From: Spirosoma fluviale
GTDB lineage: Bacteria > Bacteroidota > Bacteroidia > Cytophagales > Spirosomataceae
Direction: 5' to 3'
Assembly (NCBI RefSeq): GCF_900230225.1
Contig: NZ_OCNH01000003.1
Location: 1,116,001-1,180,000 of the forward strand
Length of the DNA: 64,000 bases
The number at the start of each line of letters is the position of its first letter. Within the stretch, counting starts at the first letter, position 1. The notes beneath the pieces are model-generated. The model worked only from the letters and a program-made list of their open reading frames with translations. It did no database searches and was not told the DNA's origin. Shown here in pieces: positions 18,925 through 27,796 of this stretch. The translations under genes and the position numbers were made by a program.

Positions 18925-19452
18925 TCACCGTTCCCGGATGCGCTTGTACAGCCAGATGCCTGCCAGGAGTAAGCCCATAAACAGAAGCAGGCCCAGCATA
19001 CCCCAGGCCAGGCTCAGCACATCTTTGAGTACCACCAGAAAAACAATGCTGAACAGCAGGAGCGTGGCTACTTCGTTCCAGATGCGGAGTTGGGTGGAGG
19101 TGTACTGCAACTGCCCTCGCTGTTGCTGCCGAAAGAGAATATGGCAGGCCAGGTGATAAGCGTACAGGCTCCCGACGAACGCCAGCTTAACCACCAGCCA
19201 GGGCGGTGTGGCCCCATACTGATACCAGGTGCTTAAACCCAGAACAAGCGTAATGAGCGCCGACGGCCACGTGATGCCATACCAAAGTCGACGCTGCATA
19301 AGAGCAAACTGAGTTTGCAGAATCTGTCGGGCGGGTTCGGGTTGATCGGCAGCTTCGGTAAAGTAGATGAACAGGCGGGGTATGTAAAAAAGCCCGGCAA
19401 ACCAGGTCACCACAAAAATGATGTGCAGGGCTTTGAGGTAGAAAAACGTCAT
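18925..19452 (-). CDS. hemJ: HemJ-type protoporphyrinogen IX oxidase
   Basis: 175 residues, four to five predicted membrane helices. The opening FYLKALHIIFVVTWFAGLFY with a conserved His in helix 1 and the following RLFIYF match the HemJ/CopD-like family, which oxidises protoporphyrinogen IX to protoporphyrin IX in the inner membrane. It starts 16 bp after the hemN stop on the same strand, so the two form a haem operon; both serve the penultimate steps of haem synthesis. The C-terminus KRIRER is basic and cytoplasmic. A plain CopD-family protein is the alternative, but the hemN linkage favours HemJ. Confidence 0.85.
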   Translation of the reverse strand: MTFFYLKALHIIFVVTWFAGLFYIPRLFIYFTEAADQPEPARQILQTQFALMQRRLWYGITWPSALITLVLGLSTWYQYGATPPWLVVKLAFVGSLYAYHLACHILFRQQQRGQLQYTSTQLRIWNEVATLLLFSIVFLVVLKDVLSLAWGMLGLLLFMGLLLAGIWLYKRIRER

Positions 19453-19468
19453 GACAGCAAAGGTATAC

Positions 19469-20857
19469 TCATACTGTACTGGAGAAAAGAGGCCTGGCCG
19501 TTGTCGTTAATGGGTTTCGGGTCAGGTAGCGGTCGAACACCATGCAGATATTCCTCAGAAACGGCCGTCCTTCCGGTCGCACCCACAGCCCTGTTTCGTC
19601 GTATACCAGCAGCCCATCAGCCCGTAAATCGTCGAGTTGATGACTTATTTCCCTCCATTCGGCCGGAGTCCACTCCGTAGTCGACCACCTGGTTTGAAAA
19701 CGGCACATGATATTTAAAATATGCTGCCGTATCTCGGTGTCCTCTTCGGTGAGCAGGTGGCCCTTGAATAGGGGTAATTGATTATGAAGTACGTCATCCT
19801 GGTAAGAGCCAATGTCTTTATGGTTTTGCATAAATGCCGTTCCGACATCGCTGATGGCCGACGCACCCAGTCCCAGCAGTATGTCGGTCTGGGTGGTGGT
19901 GTAGCCCATAAAATTCCGGTGCAGCTGGCCGGTATTCATGGCTTTGAAGAGCGAGTCGTGCGGCAGGGCAAAATGGTCCATGCCAATTTCGGTATAACCA
20001 CCGGCTTCGAGCAGGGTGCGTCCTGTTTCATAAAGTGCCCGCTTTTTGTCGGCACCCGGCAGGTCGGTATCGGCAAAGCCCCGCTGGCCCGTTCCTTTTA
20101 TCCAGGGGACGTGTGCATACGAATAAAACGCGATCCGGTCGGGTCGGAGGGAGAGGGTTTGGGTAATGGTATCCTGAATGGACGACTGTTGCTGAAAGGG
20201 CAGTCCGAACACAAGGTCGTGGCTGATGGAGGTGTAGCCAATGGCCCGGGCCTGTTCGGTAACCCGTTTTACGTTGGCAAACGGCTGGTGCCGGTGAATG
20301 GCTTTCTGCACCACCGGGTCGTAGTCCTGTACGCCGAAGCTCACCCGCCGGAAACCATATTCGTAAAGCGTTTGCAGGTGTTCGGTCGTGGTGTTGTTGG
20401 GGTGACCTTCCCAGCCAAAATCGGGACCGCTGGTCTCGGTAGTGGGTACGGGATCTGCCCACCGGAAAATACCGGTCATCAGCCGACGTAACTCATAGGG
20501 CGAAAAAAAGCTGGGCGTTCCTCCGCCGAGGTGCAGTTCGGCAATGCGGGGCCGCTCCGGGAGCCACTCACAGTACATCTCCCACTCACTGAGCAGGGCA
20601 TCGATATACGGTTCTTCTACGTCGTGATTTCGGGTGATGCGTTTGTTGCAGCCGCAAAACGTACACAAACTTTCGCAGAAGGGCAGGTGAATGTATAGAC
20701 TGATCCCCGCCGAATAATTGCTGTTGGCGAAGGTCGTTGTCAGCCGCTTTTGCCAGTCTTCACGGGTAAAAGCGGCTGTATTCCAGAAAGGCACGGTGGG
20801 GTAGCTGGTATAGCGAGGACCGGCTACATTATACTTGGCAATCAGTGAATCGCTCAT
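19469..20857 (-). CDS. hemN: Oxygen-independent coproporphyrinogen III oxidase
   Basis: 462 residues, the usual HemN length. The radical-SAM cluster motif CESLCTFCGC (CxxxCxxC) is at about residues 61-70, and ELHLGGGTPS and the C-terminal HemN domain follow. The enzyme decarboxylates coproporphyrinogen III without O2, in the cytoplasm, using SAM and a 4Fe-4S cluster. HemN is needed when oxygen is low, which agrees with the Fnr/Crp-like operator at 20945-20958 and with its neighbours (ccoI, USPs). hemJ follows in the same operon. Confidence 0.95.
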   Translation of the reverse strand: MSDSLIAKYNVAGPRYTSYPTVPFWNTAAFTREDWQKRLTTTFANSNYSAGISLYIHLPFCESLCTFCGCNKRITRNHDVEEPYIDALLSEWEMYCEWLPERPRIAELHLGGGTPSFFSPYELRRLMTGIFRWADPVPTTETSGPDFGWEGHPNNTTTEHLQTLYEYGFRRVSFGVQDYDPVVQKAIHRHQPFANVKRVTEQARAIGYTSISHDLVFGLPFQQQSSIQDTITQTLSLRPDRIAFYSYAHVPWIKGTGQRGFADTDLPGADKKRALYETGRTLLEAGGYTEIGMDHFALPHDSLFKAMNTGQLHRNFMGYTTTQTDILLGLGASAISDVGTAFMQNHKDIGSYQDDVLHNQLPLFKGHLLTEEDTEIRQHILNIMCRFQTRWSTTEWTPAEWREISHQLDDLRADGLLVYDETGLWVRPEGRPFLRNICMVFDRYLTRNPLTTTARPLFSSTV

Positions 20858-20944
20858 CGGAAACCCCAGTGGCCAAAGCCGCCTGGTACCACAAAAGTCG
20901 TATTTCCCGAACTAGCCTATCCCGTGGTTTTATCAGTTGAAATC

Positions 20945-20958
20945 CTGATTTATGTCAG
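20945..20958 (-). promoter_or_regulatory. Fnr/Crp-like operator upstream of hemN
   Basis: CTGATTTATGTCAG fits NTGA-N6-TCAN and ends 87 bp before the hemN start. A possible -7 box on the minus strand (GACTTTTG, first base at 20899) is 52.5 bp from the centre, one base off the 51.5-bp spacing seen at other promoters, so the promoter assignment here is weaker than the operator. Confidence 0.6.
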
Positions 20959-21012
20959 CCGTCCAAAGGCAGAACTACGGGGATTTTTAAAGAGCGGATC
21001 AGCGGGCAACAC

Positions 21013-21828
21013 TTACTGATAGGGAATGGCGAGAACCGGGATGGGGGAGTGGTTAACGACATCCTCCGCCACGCTGCCATTGAAGAAGTGCCAGAAACCT
21101 TTGCGCTGGCTCGTGAACAGAACGATGAGGTCGAATCCATTCTGTTCGGCAAACTGGATAATGCCCTCGTGTGCGGTTTGGTGGGCGATAATCGTAAGGT
21201 GATAGTCGGTCAATTTCTGGGCTTCGGCCAGTTCACTCACCCAGTCCCGAATGCCTTCCAGTGCGCGGGGTTCGTTGGGCGTATTTATGAACAGAAACTC
21301 TTTACGGGCATCGGCACCCGGCAGCGGGTACGAAAACTGGGCTTTCAGCCGGTCGTCGGCATCAATGGCAAAGAGTACTTTTTTGGGTGTAAACTCCGTA
21401 TAAGCCTGTTTGACAACCAGTACCGGGCAATCGACTACCTCCATCACGTGCTCGGCGTTGGAGCCAATGAGCCACTCCGCCAACCCATCGGCCCCGTGCG
21501 ACGCCAGTACAACCAGATCTGCGGCTTCGTCGGCAATAGCGCCATAGAGCCCTTTTACGCTTCGGCTCAGGACTGGCGTCAACTGAACTCCATCCGATGC
21601 GTACTGGTTGCAAATCTCCTGGAGCCGGTCGTTGGCGGCCGTTGTCTGCTCGTTAACGTATTGGGCCATGGCCACTGGAGCCTGGCTTAGCTCCGGGTCG
21701 AGGATGCTGAGGGATAAATAGTGCAGCAGCCGCACGTCAGCCCTAATCTGTTTGGCGAGACTCACCGCTACCGGTAATGCGGCAGATGCCAGAGGACTTA
21801 AATCAATGGGAACCAGAATCGTTTTCAT
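21013..21828 (-). CDS. Tandem universal stress protein
   Basis: 271 residues, two USP folds. It opens with MKTILVPIDLS and has the nucleotide-loop-like segment HGADGLAEWLIGSNAE at the end of domain 1, and KGFWHFFNGSVAEDVV at the end of domain 2. It is a close paralogue of the USP at 46223-47059, which has the same GADGLxEWLIGSNAE and GSVAEDVxNH segments. Divergent from ccoI. The operator at 21972 is 144 bp from its start and oriented to ccoI, so direct control of this gene is not established. Confidence 0.92.
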   Translation of the reverse strand: MKTILVPIDLSPLASAALPVAVSLAKQIRADVRLLHYLSLSILDPELSQAPVAMAQYVNEQTTAANDRLQEICNQYASDGVQLTPVLSRSVKGLYGAIADEAADLVVLASHGADGLAEWLIGSNAEHVMEVVDCPVLVVKQAYTEFTPKKVLFAIDADDRLKAQFSYPLPGADARKEFLFINTPNEPRALEGIRDWVSELAEAQKLTDYHLTIIAHQTAHEGIIQFAEQNGFDLIVLFTSQRKGFWHFFNGSVAEDVVNHSPIPVLAIPYQ

Positions 21829-21971
21829 GGGTCAGTTTTAGTCATGTAGTGATAACGATAGTGCTGATGGCGAGCTTGTGGCGGTCTGCAACCCCAAATC
21901 CCTATCCTGTCAGGCAGGGTAAAACTCGTACATCAAGCCGGTTATAACCTGTAGCAGAATCAATTGCCGGG

Positions 21972-22015
21972 TTGATTTATGTCAGCTGATGTTGAGGCTA
22001 ATAGAGTCAAATTTG
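21972..22015 (+). promoter_or_regulatory. Fnr/Crp-like operator and -7 box of ccoI
   Basis: TTGATTTATGTCAG (21972-21985) is followed by CAAATTTG (22008-22015), whose first base is 29.5 bp from the operator centre. A transcript would start near 22022, just before the ATGs at 22034 and 22037, which argues against any start further upstream. Confidence 0.75.
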
Positions 22016-22036
22016 GGGAAATTTCAGGTGATTATG

Positions 22037-24562
22037 ATGACCGCTGCCCCTCCCAAAACCGTATGCTACCATTGCGGTAATGAATGCCCTTCCGATACCG
22101 AAACACTTTATTTCGCCGATAAGCCATTTTGCTGCTCGGGTTGCCAAACAGTATACCAGATTCTTAGTGAACATCAGCTTTGCCAGTATTACGACTTAAA
22201 TCCAACACCGGGCAAAACGCCGAAACTCGAACGGCTTGCTTTTCTGGATCACCCCGATATTGCCGGTAAGCTGATTGATTTTCAGAATGAAAGTGTAGCC
22301 CACGTAACCTTCTATGTGCCGTCTATTCACTGCTCATCCTGCCTGTGGCTGCTCGAGCATCTGTACCGGATAGAACCGGCGGTGCGGCAAACGCGCGTCG
22401 ATTTTCTGAAAAAGCAGGTTCACCTCATGTACAGTCCCGCGCAGCTTTCGCTCCGGCAGGTAGCCGAGCTGCTGACGTCGCTGGGGTACGAGCCGCTGAT
22501 TAGTCTGGACGATGTGGTGAAGCAGGGGAAGAAACCCAGCTATCGGCCATTGCTTTACCGGCTGGCGCTGGCGGGCTTTTGCGCGGGAAATATCATGCTG
22601 TTCAGCTTTCCCGAATACCTTGGTCTCAATGATCCGGATTTCAAACATTTGTTCGGAATCCTGAATCTGATACTCGCTACGCCCGTTGTGTTTTATTCGG
22701 GTTCAGGGTACTTCGAATCGGTTTGGAAAAGCCTGCGCCGGGGTATTATCAACATCGACTTTCCCATTCTGCTCGGTATTCTGGTTGCGTATTTCCGGGG
22801 TACCTATGAGGTGCTTGCGATGGGTGGGGCAGGTTATTATGATTCGGTCACGGGTCTTATCTTCTTTCTGTTGTGCGGCAAGTGGTTCCAGCAGCGTACG
22901 TATGACTTTTTATCCTTCGAGCGGGATTACAAATCCTACTTCCCTCTGGCCGTGACGCGACTAGGGGAGAGGGCAGAGGGTAGAGGGCGTGGGGCAGAGG
23001 GTGAGGGGCAGGGGGTAAAGGGTGACGGGTCAAGGATCTCGAACCAACCTATCTCCTCCGCCCAATCCCCAACCCCCTCTGCCCAATCCCCACTGCCCAA
23101 CGCCCCCGACCAGGAAACGCCCGTTCCGGTGGCAGATTTGCAGAAAGGCGACCGCATTCGGGTACGTCACGGCGATTTGATTCCGGCCGATAGCCTATTA
23201 TACCGGGGCACCGGCCTCATCGACTATTCATTCGTAACGGGCGAATCGGAACCGGAGTCCAAAGATCCAGGATCGCTTCTGTATGCCGGTGGACGGCAGA
23301 TGGGCGGTACTATCGACCTCGAAATCGTTCGGGATGTATCGCATAGCTACCTCACGCAGCTCTGGAATAACGATACCTTTCGGAAAGAGAAGCCTAACCG
23401 CGCCAAAACATTTGCCGATGCTGTTGGTACGTATTTCACCCTAACCGTACTCACGCTGGCTACCTTCGTTGGGGCCTACTGGTATATTTGGGCCGGGCAG
23501 CCCACCACCGCTGTCAACGCGTTTACGGCCATCCTGATTGTGGCCTGCCCCTGTGTGCTTTCTTTGTCCTATCCGGTCGCGCTGGGGCATGGCCTGCGGT
23601 GGCTCAGCAAGCAGGGTGTCTACCTCAAAAATGCCGATGTAATTGAGCAGCTTACCCACTGCGATACCATTGTGTTCGATAAAACGGGCACCCTGACCAC
23701 ACCCGCTTCAGACGTAGTCACCGAGTCGTTTACAAAACCACTGACCAGCCTTGAACGGGCTATGGTTCGGGCCGTCATCAATCAGTCGGCGCACCCGCTG
23801 AGCCAGCGACTCCGTCAGTTTCTGGCCGAATGTCCGCCGATGCTTGTCGAAAACTTTACGGAATTGCCCGGTAAAGGGGTTGTGGGGCTGGTCGACGATC
23901 AGATCGTTAAAGTCGGCAGCGCGTCTTTTGTGGGGGGCGTCGACCAGAAAAACGGGCCATCGGTGCATGTCAGTATCAACGGAACGTACCGGGGGCAGTT
24001 TACTATTGCGGCCCCCATGCGGGAAGGGCTGGCGAGCATGCTGACGTCGTTTGTCGGGAATGGCAGGAAACTCTACCTGTTATCCGGCGACACCAGCACC
24101 GCCCGTACCGAACTCCGAAGCTGGTTTGCCGATGACGCCATGCGGTTTGGCTGTAGCCCGGACGATAAGCTCCGGTTTATTCGGGAGCTACAGGAAAACG
24201 GGCATCATGTGCTAATGATTGGCGATGGTCTCAACGATGCCGGTGCCCTTAAACAAGCCGATGTGGGTATTGCCGTAACGGACGATACGCTGCGGTTCAC
24301 ACCCGCCAGCGATGCCATTCTGGAAGCCCGCTCGCTGCGTCTGCTACCTACCTATCTGCGCTACAGTCGGTTCGCCATGCGGCTTATTCGGTTTAGCTTC
24401 GGCGTATCGCTTCTGTACAATCTGGTTGGGCTGTCGTTTGCCGCTGCGGGGCATCTCTCGCCGGTAGTAGCGGCTGTATTGATGCCGCTGAGTTCAGCTA
24501 CCATGGTGCTCATTGCCACGGTCGGTATGCGGACATGGGGTAAAGCCCATCCAGTTACCTAA
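22037..24562 (+). CDS. ccoI: CcoI/FixI-type copper-translocating P-type ATPase
   Basis: About 841 residues from the ATG at 22037 (22034 is equally possible). The N-terminal CcoI-type Cys cluster (CYHCGNEC at 10-17, FCCSGC further on) precedes an HMA domain with C99-S-S-C102, then eight membrane helices with the CPC motif (504-506), the phosphorylated Asp548 in DKTGT, and GDGLND near the end. The pump delivers copper across the inner membrane for cbb3 oxidase assembly, consistent with the cco operon 9 kb away and the shared operator type. Odd: between the second helix pair and the actuator domain there is a low-complexity insert (about 309-358) rich in Gly/Glu/Arg, then Ser/Pro/Gln, encoded by a palindromic DNA stretch (22962-23110). 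Confidence 0.93.
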   Translation: MTAAPPKTVCYHCGNECPSDTETLYFADKPFCCSGCQTVYQILSEHQLCQYYDLNPTPGKTPKLERLAFLDHPDIAGKLIDFQNESVAHVTFYVPSIHCSSCLWLLEHLYRIEPAVRQTRVDFLKKQVHLMYSPAQLSLRQVAELLTSLGYEPLISLDDVVKQGKKPSYRPLLYRLALAGFCAGNIMLFSFPEYLGLNDPDFKHLFGILNLILATPVVFYSGSGYFESVWKSLRRGIINIDFPILLGILVAYFRGTYEVLAMGGAGYYDSVTGLIFFLLCGKWFQQRTYDFLSFERDYKSYFPLAVTRLGERAEGRGRGAEGEGQGVKGDGSRISNQPISSAQSPTPSAQSPLPNAPDQETPVPVADLQKGDRIRVRHGDLIPADSLLYRGTGLIDYSFVTGESEPESKDPGSLLYAGGRQMGGTIDLEIVRDVSHSYLTQLWNNDTFRKEKPNRAKTFADAVGTYFTLTVLTLATFVGAYWYIWAGQPTTAVNAFTAILIVACPCVLSLSYPVALGHGLRWLSKQGVYLKNADVIEQLTHCDTIVFDKTGTLTTPASDVVTESFTKPLTSLERAMVRAVINQSAHPLSQRLRQFLAECPPMLVENFTELPGKGVVGLVDDQIVKVGSASFVGGVDQKNGPSVHVSINGTYRGQFTIAAPMREGLASMLTSFVGNGRKLYLLSGDTSTARTELRSWFADDAMRFGCSPDDKLRFIRELQENGHHVLMIGDGLNDAGALKQADVGIAVTDDTLRFTPASDAILEARSLRLLPTYLRYSRFAMRLIRFSFGVSLLYNLVGLSFAAAGHLSPVVAAVLMPLSSATMVLIATVGMRTWGKAHPVT
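22962..23110. repeat. Palindromic low-complexity insert within ccoI, in frame
   Basis: A purine arm made of GGGCAGAGGGTAGAGGG-like blocks (about 22962-23024) faces a pyrimidine arm of CCCAATCCCC/CTCTGCCC blocks (about 23053-23106). The arms are imperfectly complementary. The reading frame passes through without a stop and adds about 50 residues that ordinary CcoI proteins lack. Related motifs occur in ccoG (36228-36318) and at the 3' end of the P-type ATPase gene (11-mer AGGGTAGAGGG at 41073). Confidence 0.7.
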
Positions 24563-24665
24563 TGAGCTATTAATTTACCGTTTCCTCAAGCATTACCTTC
24601 CTCTGTTTCCACCCAGGAGTAGTCCTGCGACTAACGGTCTAGAAACTAATACATACATCTAGATC

Positions 24666-25244
24666 ATGAGAACAGGATTACTACTTGGGTTTTTGCTGGG
24701 AGCAGCAAGCCTGACCGGTTGCACGCCAAAAGAGACTGTGAAACCATCTGAAAATGCTATTACAAACTTTATTGGCGCAGAAAGCTCGATTACATCCGGA
24801 AGCCGCACGTCGGGTCCCTGGGAGTTAGGTGTAGTATTCAGCTCGTCGGTGGCGGGTAAGCTGACGCAAGTGGGCAGCAAAATGCCGGAGCCCGGTTCGT
24901 ACCGGATTATTGTGTGGGACTTCGATACAAAGGCAGTCCTTCGGCAGAAGACCATCGAACAGAGCACACCCGATAAACTGACGCTCGACGATGTTGAGTC
25001 GCTGGCGTTGACGGCCAACAAAAAGTACGTTATCAGCATCAATAACCAGTCGAGTGGGGCCAATAAGAAATACGGTTTCGCATATAAATCCGGCAGTGCC
25101 GATTTCATGCCGTTCACGAAAGGCAGCATCCTGGTCTACAACGCCTGCTACCGAAACACGGCCACCGCTTTGTTTCCCGATGTCGTTTCAAACGTAAAAT
25201 ATGAGCTCTACGGCTATCCGGAGTTTACGTTCATCCCGGACTGA
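24666..25244 (+). CDS. Lipoprotein with DUF4082-like domain
   Basis: 192 residues. A lipoprotein signal with the lipobox LTGC (Cys19) is followed by one beta-sandwich whose pattern (VVFSSSVAGKLTQVG, then YRIIVWD, then KYVISINN) resembles DUF4082, a carbohydrate-binding-like fold. It should be anchored in the outer membrane or periplasm. It is a single gene: ccoI ends 103 bp upstream and strong palindromes follow it. Role unknown. Confidence 0.75.
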   Translation: MRTGLLLGFLLGAASLTGCTPKETVKPSENAITNFIGAESSITSGSRTSGPWELGVVFSSSVAGKLTQVGSKMPEPGSYRIIVWDFDTKAVLRQKTIEQSTPDKLTLDDVESLALTANKKYVISINNQSSGANKKYGFAYKSGSADFMPFTKGSILVYNACYRNTATALFPDVVSNVKYELYGYPEFTFIPD

Positions 25245-25285
25245 CTGGTCTGGTCGGTTCAATAGACTGACTTGAGTACTTATGT

Positions 25286-25330
25286 AATGCGGTGGTGCAG
25301 ATGGCGTTTGTCATCTGCACCACCGCATTT
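25286..25330 (+). terminator. Strong hairpin after the DUF4082 lipoprotein gene
   Basis: 18-bp perfect stem (AATGCGGTGGTGCAGATG, 25286-25303, with 25312-25329) and an 8-nt loop, followed by a partly T-rich tail (GTGTTTTTAT). It starts 41 bp after the stop codon. Confidence 0.7.
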
Positions 25331-25382
25331 GTGTTTTTATTCTGATAGACAAAAATGGATTAAATACACAGACGGTCGTTTG

Positions 25383-25449
25383 TAGCCTGGACGTCCACGT
25401 CCGGGTAAGCAGCTAACTAGTTTACTCCCGGACGTGGACGTCCAGGCTA
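25383..25449. repeat. Dispersed palindrome, copy 1
   Basis: 23-bp perfect arms (25383-25405 and 25427-25449; core TGGACGTCCACGTCCGGG). The same sequence with two differences per arm occurs at 53969-54040, so this is a repeat family and not a chance hairpin. It lies 95 bp upstream of the GH31 start. With the hairpin at 25286 it accounts for most of the 299-bp gap. Confidence 0.8.
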
Positions 25450-25543
25450 TATTCGCTAAACAGCAATCACGTAAGTAAGCTTGTGCGGGTTTTCTGCTTT
25501 TCGGATCGCCCGTCCAATCTCCACTTTATAGTTACGTTTAGTC

Positions 25544-27679
25544 ATGGTCGTTCGTATTCTTCTGTTCGTTGTTCTGTCACTTCATTTCGCCCAGGGTCAG
25601 GCTGTTGTCTGGACACTGGTACAGCCCGGCGTCTGGAAAGGTACCATCGGGAAACCCGAAGCGTATAATTTACTGACGGCCGCCGGGGCAACCCCCAATA
25701 CAGCGGCCCTGACCCGGCTGGGTGCGGCCGACTTTCCGTTGCCCAAACCGGCCATTGTTACGCAGCTTATCGATGGTAAAACCTACCTCCGTTTTCCCCT
25801 CGACCGAACGGAGCAACTCTATGGCTTTGGGCTTAACTTTCAGACCGTACACCAGCGGGGGCGCATTCTGAACCTGCACATGGATCATTTTGGCGGGTCC
25901 GATAATGGTCGTACGCATGCGCCCACGCCCTTTTACGTGTCCTCGAAAGGGTACGGCGTGTTTATCAATTCCGCCCGCTACCTGACCGTGTATGCCGGTT
26001 CGGCAGCCCGGAAAGACAGCCCCGATGCCTCCGAAGCTAAAGACCGGAATACCGATAAAACCTGGACGGCCAGTCCTTATTCCGACGCCGTCGAGATTGT
26101 GGTGCCTGCCGCCGGGGTGGAGTTTTACGTGTTTGGCGGACCGAAGCCGCTCGATGTGGTTCGGCGGTATAATCTCTTTTCGGGGGGCGGTTGTCTCCCT
26201 CCGCGCTGGGGACTGGGGTTTCAGCAGCGGGTCAAATCGCTGAACACCTCCGATCAGGTGCAGGCCGAAGCGGATGAATTTGAACACAAAGGTTTTCCGC
26301 TCGATGTGATCGGGCTGGAACCGGGCTGGCAAAGTAAATCGTACCCCGGCACGCTGGAATGGGACAAAACCCGCTACCCCGATCCAAACGGCTTTCTGAA
26401 AGTGATGCAAAGCAAGGGCATTCGAACGAACCTCTGGATCAATCCCTACATAGCGCCGAGTGCGTCGATTTACAAAGCCATTCGCCCGCTTACGGCCTCG
26501 CATACGGTCTGGTCGGGGGTGGTGCCGGATTTCACCCTTCCCGAAGCCCGACGCATTTTCTTTGGGCAACTGGCCAAAGATGGCATCGGGCCGGGCGTGA
26601 GCGGGTATAAAATTGATGAAGTTGACGGCTATGATTCGTGGCTCTGGCCCGATGTAGCCACCTTCCCATCAGGACATTCGGCGGAGCAGATGCGGCAAAC
26701 CTACGGGCTGCTGGTACAACGATACAGTACAGACGTTTATCACGCGAAAAACACCCGGACGTATGGGCTGGTACGGGCGTCGAACGCGGGCGGTTCATCT
26801 TTCCCGTATGTTATCTACAACGATTATTACAAGCACGAAGATTTTATTACGGCGCTCATTACCAGTAGCTTTTGCGGAGTGTTGTGGACGCCCGAAGTCC
26901 GGGCTTCCCAAACCAGCGAAGAATGGCTGCGTCGGTTCCAGACGGTCGTTTTTTCACCCCTGGCGATGATCAATGCGTGGGCGAGCGGTACCAAACCCTG
27001 GTCGTTTCCGGACGTAAGCGAGTCGGTAAAAGCGATGGCCCTGCTGCGGATGCAGATGATGCCGTACTGGTACAGCGAATTTGCCAAATACCACTTTGAG
27101 GGTACGCCCCCGTTTAGGGCCATGAGTCTGGAAGAAGGGTTTCTGGCCGATGTGCGTACCGCCGTAATCAACGAAAATCTAAACGATAACCCTTATGCAC
27201 TGGCCATCCGCCGGGAGGTGAAAGACCAGTACATGGCGGGCGAAAACCTGCTGGTGGCCCCTTTGTTTGCCGGACAGAAAAGCAGGCTGGTGACCTTGCC
27301 CAAAGGTAACTGGTACGATTTCTACACCGGGGAACTGGTGGGTAACGGCCAGCAGATCACGGCGGCTCCGGGTCTGGACCGGATTCCGGTATATGTAAAA
27401 GATGGCGGTATTGTGCCCATGATGCCCGCCCGGCTACACGCGCCCAAAGCCGGTGAAACGGTGCCCATCGAGGTGCGGTATTACGGTAGCAAGCCGGGAG
27501 CGTACCGGCTCTACGACGATGACGGCGAAACGTTCAACTACGAACGCGGGCAATACAGCTTCCGCGAAATTCAGGTAACGAAAAATGGGCAAACGGGTAT
27601 CCGGGGGAGTATCTCAGCAGCGGAACCCGGCAAGCCAAATACCGTTGGCGTGGTGACGTTTGTGCAAATGACGAAGTAG
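25544..27679 (+). CDS. GH31 family glycosidase (alpha-glucosidase/xylosidase type), secreted
   Basis: 711 residues with a signal peptide (cleavage near FAQG). An N-terminal beta-sandwich (about 25-210) is followed by the GH31 barrel: GLEPGWQ, then LWINPYIAP, then GYKIDEVDGYD, where Asp in KIDE is in the position of the catalytic nucleophile, and a C-terminal beta domain ending in YYGSKPGAYRLYDDDGET. The acid/base segment (YNDYYKHEDF) differs from the common GH31 motif, so substrate type cannot be named. GH31 enzymes hydrolyse or transfer alpha-glycosides. No polysaccharide locus surrounds it. Confidence 0.88.
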   Translation: MVVRILLFVVLSLHFAQGQAVVWTLVQPGVWKGTIGKPEAYNLLTAAGATPNTAALTRLGAADFPLPKPAIVTQLIDGKTYLRFPLDRTEQLYGFGLNFQTVHQRGRILNLHMDHFGGSDNGRTHAPTPFYVSSKGYGVFINSARYLTVYAGSAARKDSPDASEAKDRNTDKTWTASPYSDAVEIVVPAAGVEFYVFGGPKPLDVVRRYNLFSGGGCLPPRWGLGFQQRVKSLNTSDQVQAEADEFEHKGFPLDVIGLEPGWQSKSYPGTLEWDKTRYPDPNGFLKVMQSKGIRTNLWINPYIAPSASIYKAIRPLTASHTVWSGVVPDFTLPEARRIFFGQLAKDGIGPGVSGYKIDEVDGYDSWLWPDVATFPSGHSAEQMRQTYGLLVQRYSTDVYHAKNTRTYGLVRASNAGGSSFPYVIYNDYYKHEDFITALITSSFCGVLWTPEVRASQTSEEWLRRFQTVVFSPLAMINAWASGTKPWSFPDVSESVKAMALLRMQMMPYWYSEFAKYHFEGTPPFRAMSLEEGFLADVRTAVINENLNDNPYALAIRREVKDQYMAGENLLVAPLFAGQKSRLVTLPKGNWYDFYTGELVGNGQQITAAPGLDRIPVYVKDGGIVPMMPARLHAPKAGETVPIEVRYYGSKPGAYRLYDDDGETFNYERGQYSFREIQVTKNGQTGIRGSISAAEPGKPNTVGVVTFVQMTK

Positions 27680-27796
27680 AGTTTGTGGGCTTTACTGCCG
27701 TTTACTAAAGTGTTGGTTGTAAATAGCGATGATAGTAGCATATTGAGTTGATAATCAATAGGCTACTGTTGCCTTCCTCTTTACCCTACACGCTCA

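Noticed and set aside
22936-23157. Minus-strand frame over the ccoI insert
   Set aside because: It is the complement of the low-complexity palindrome; Ser/Pro/Gly repeats without a domain.
12570-27679. A polysaccharide utilisation locus around the GH78 and GH31 genes
   Set aside because: No SusC/SusD pair, no sugar transporter and more than 10 kb of unrelated genes lie between them.
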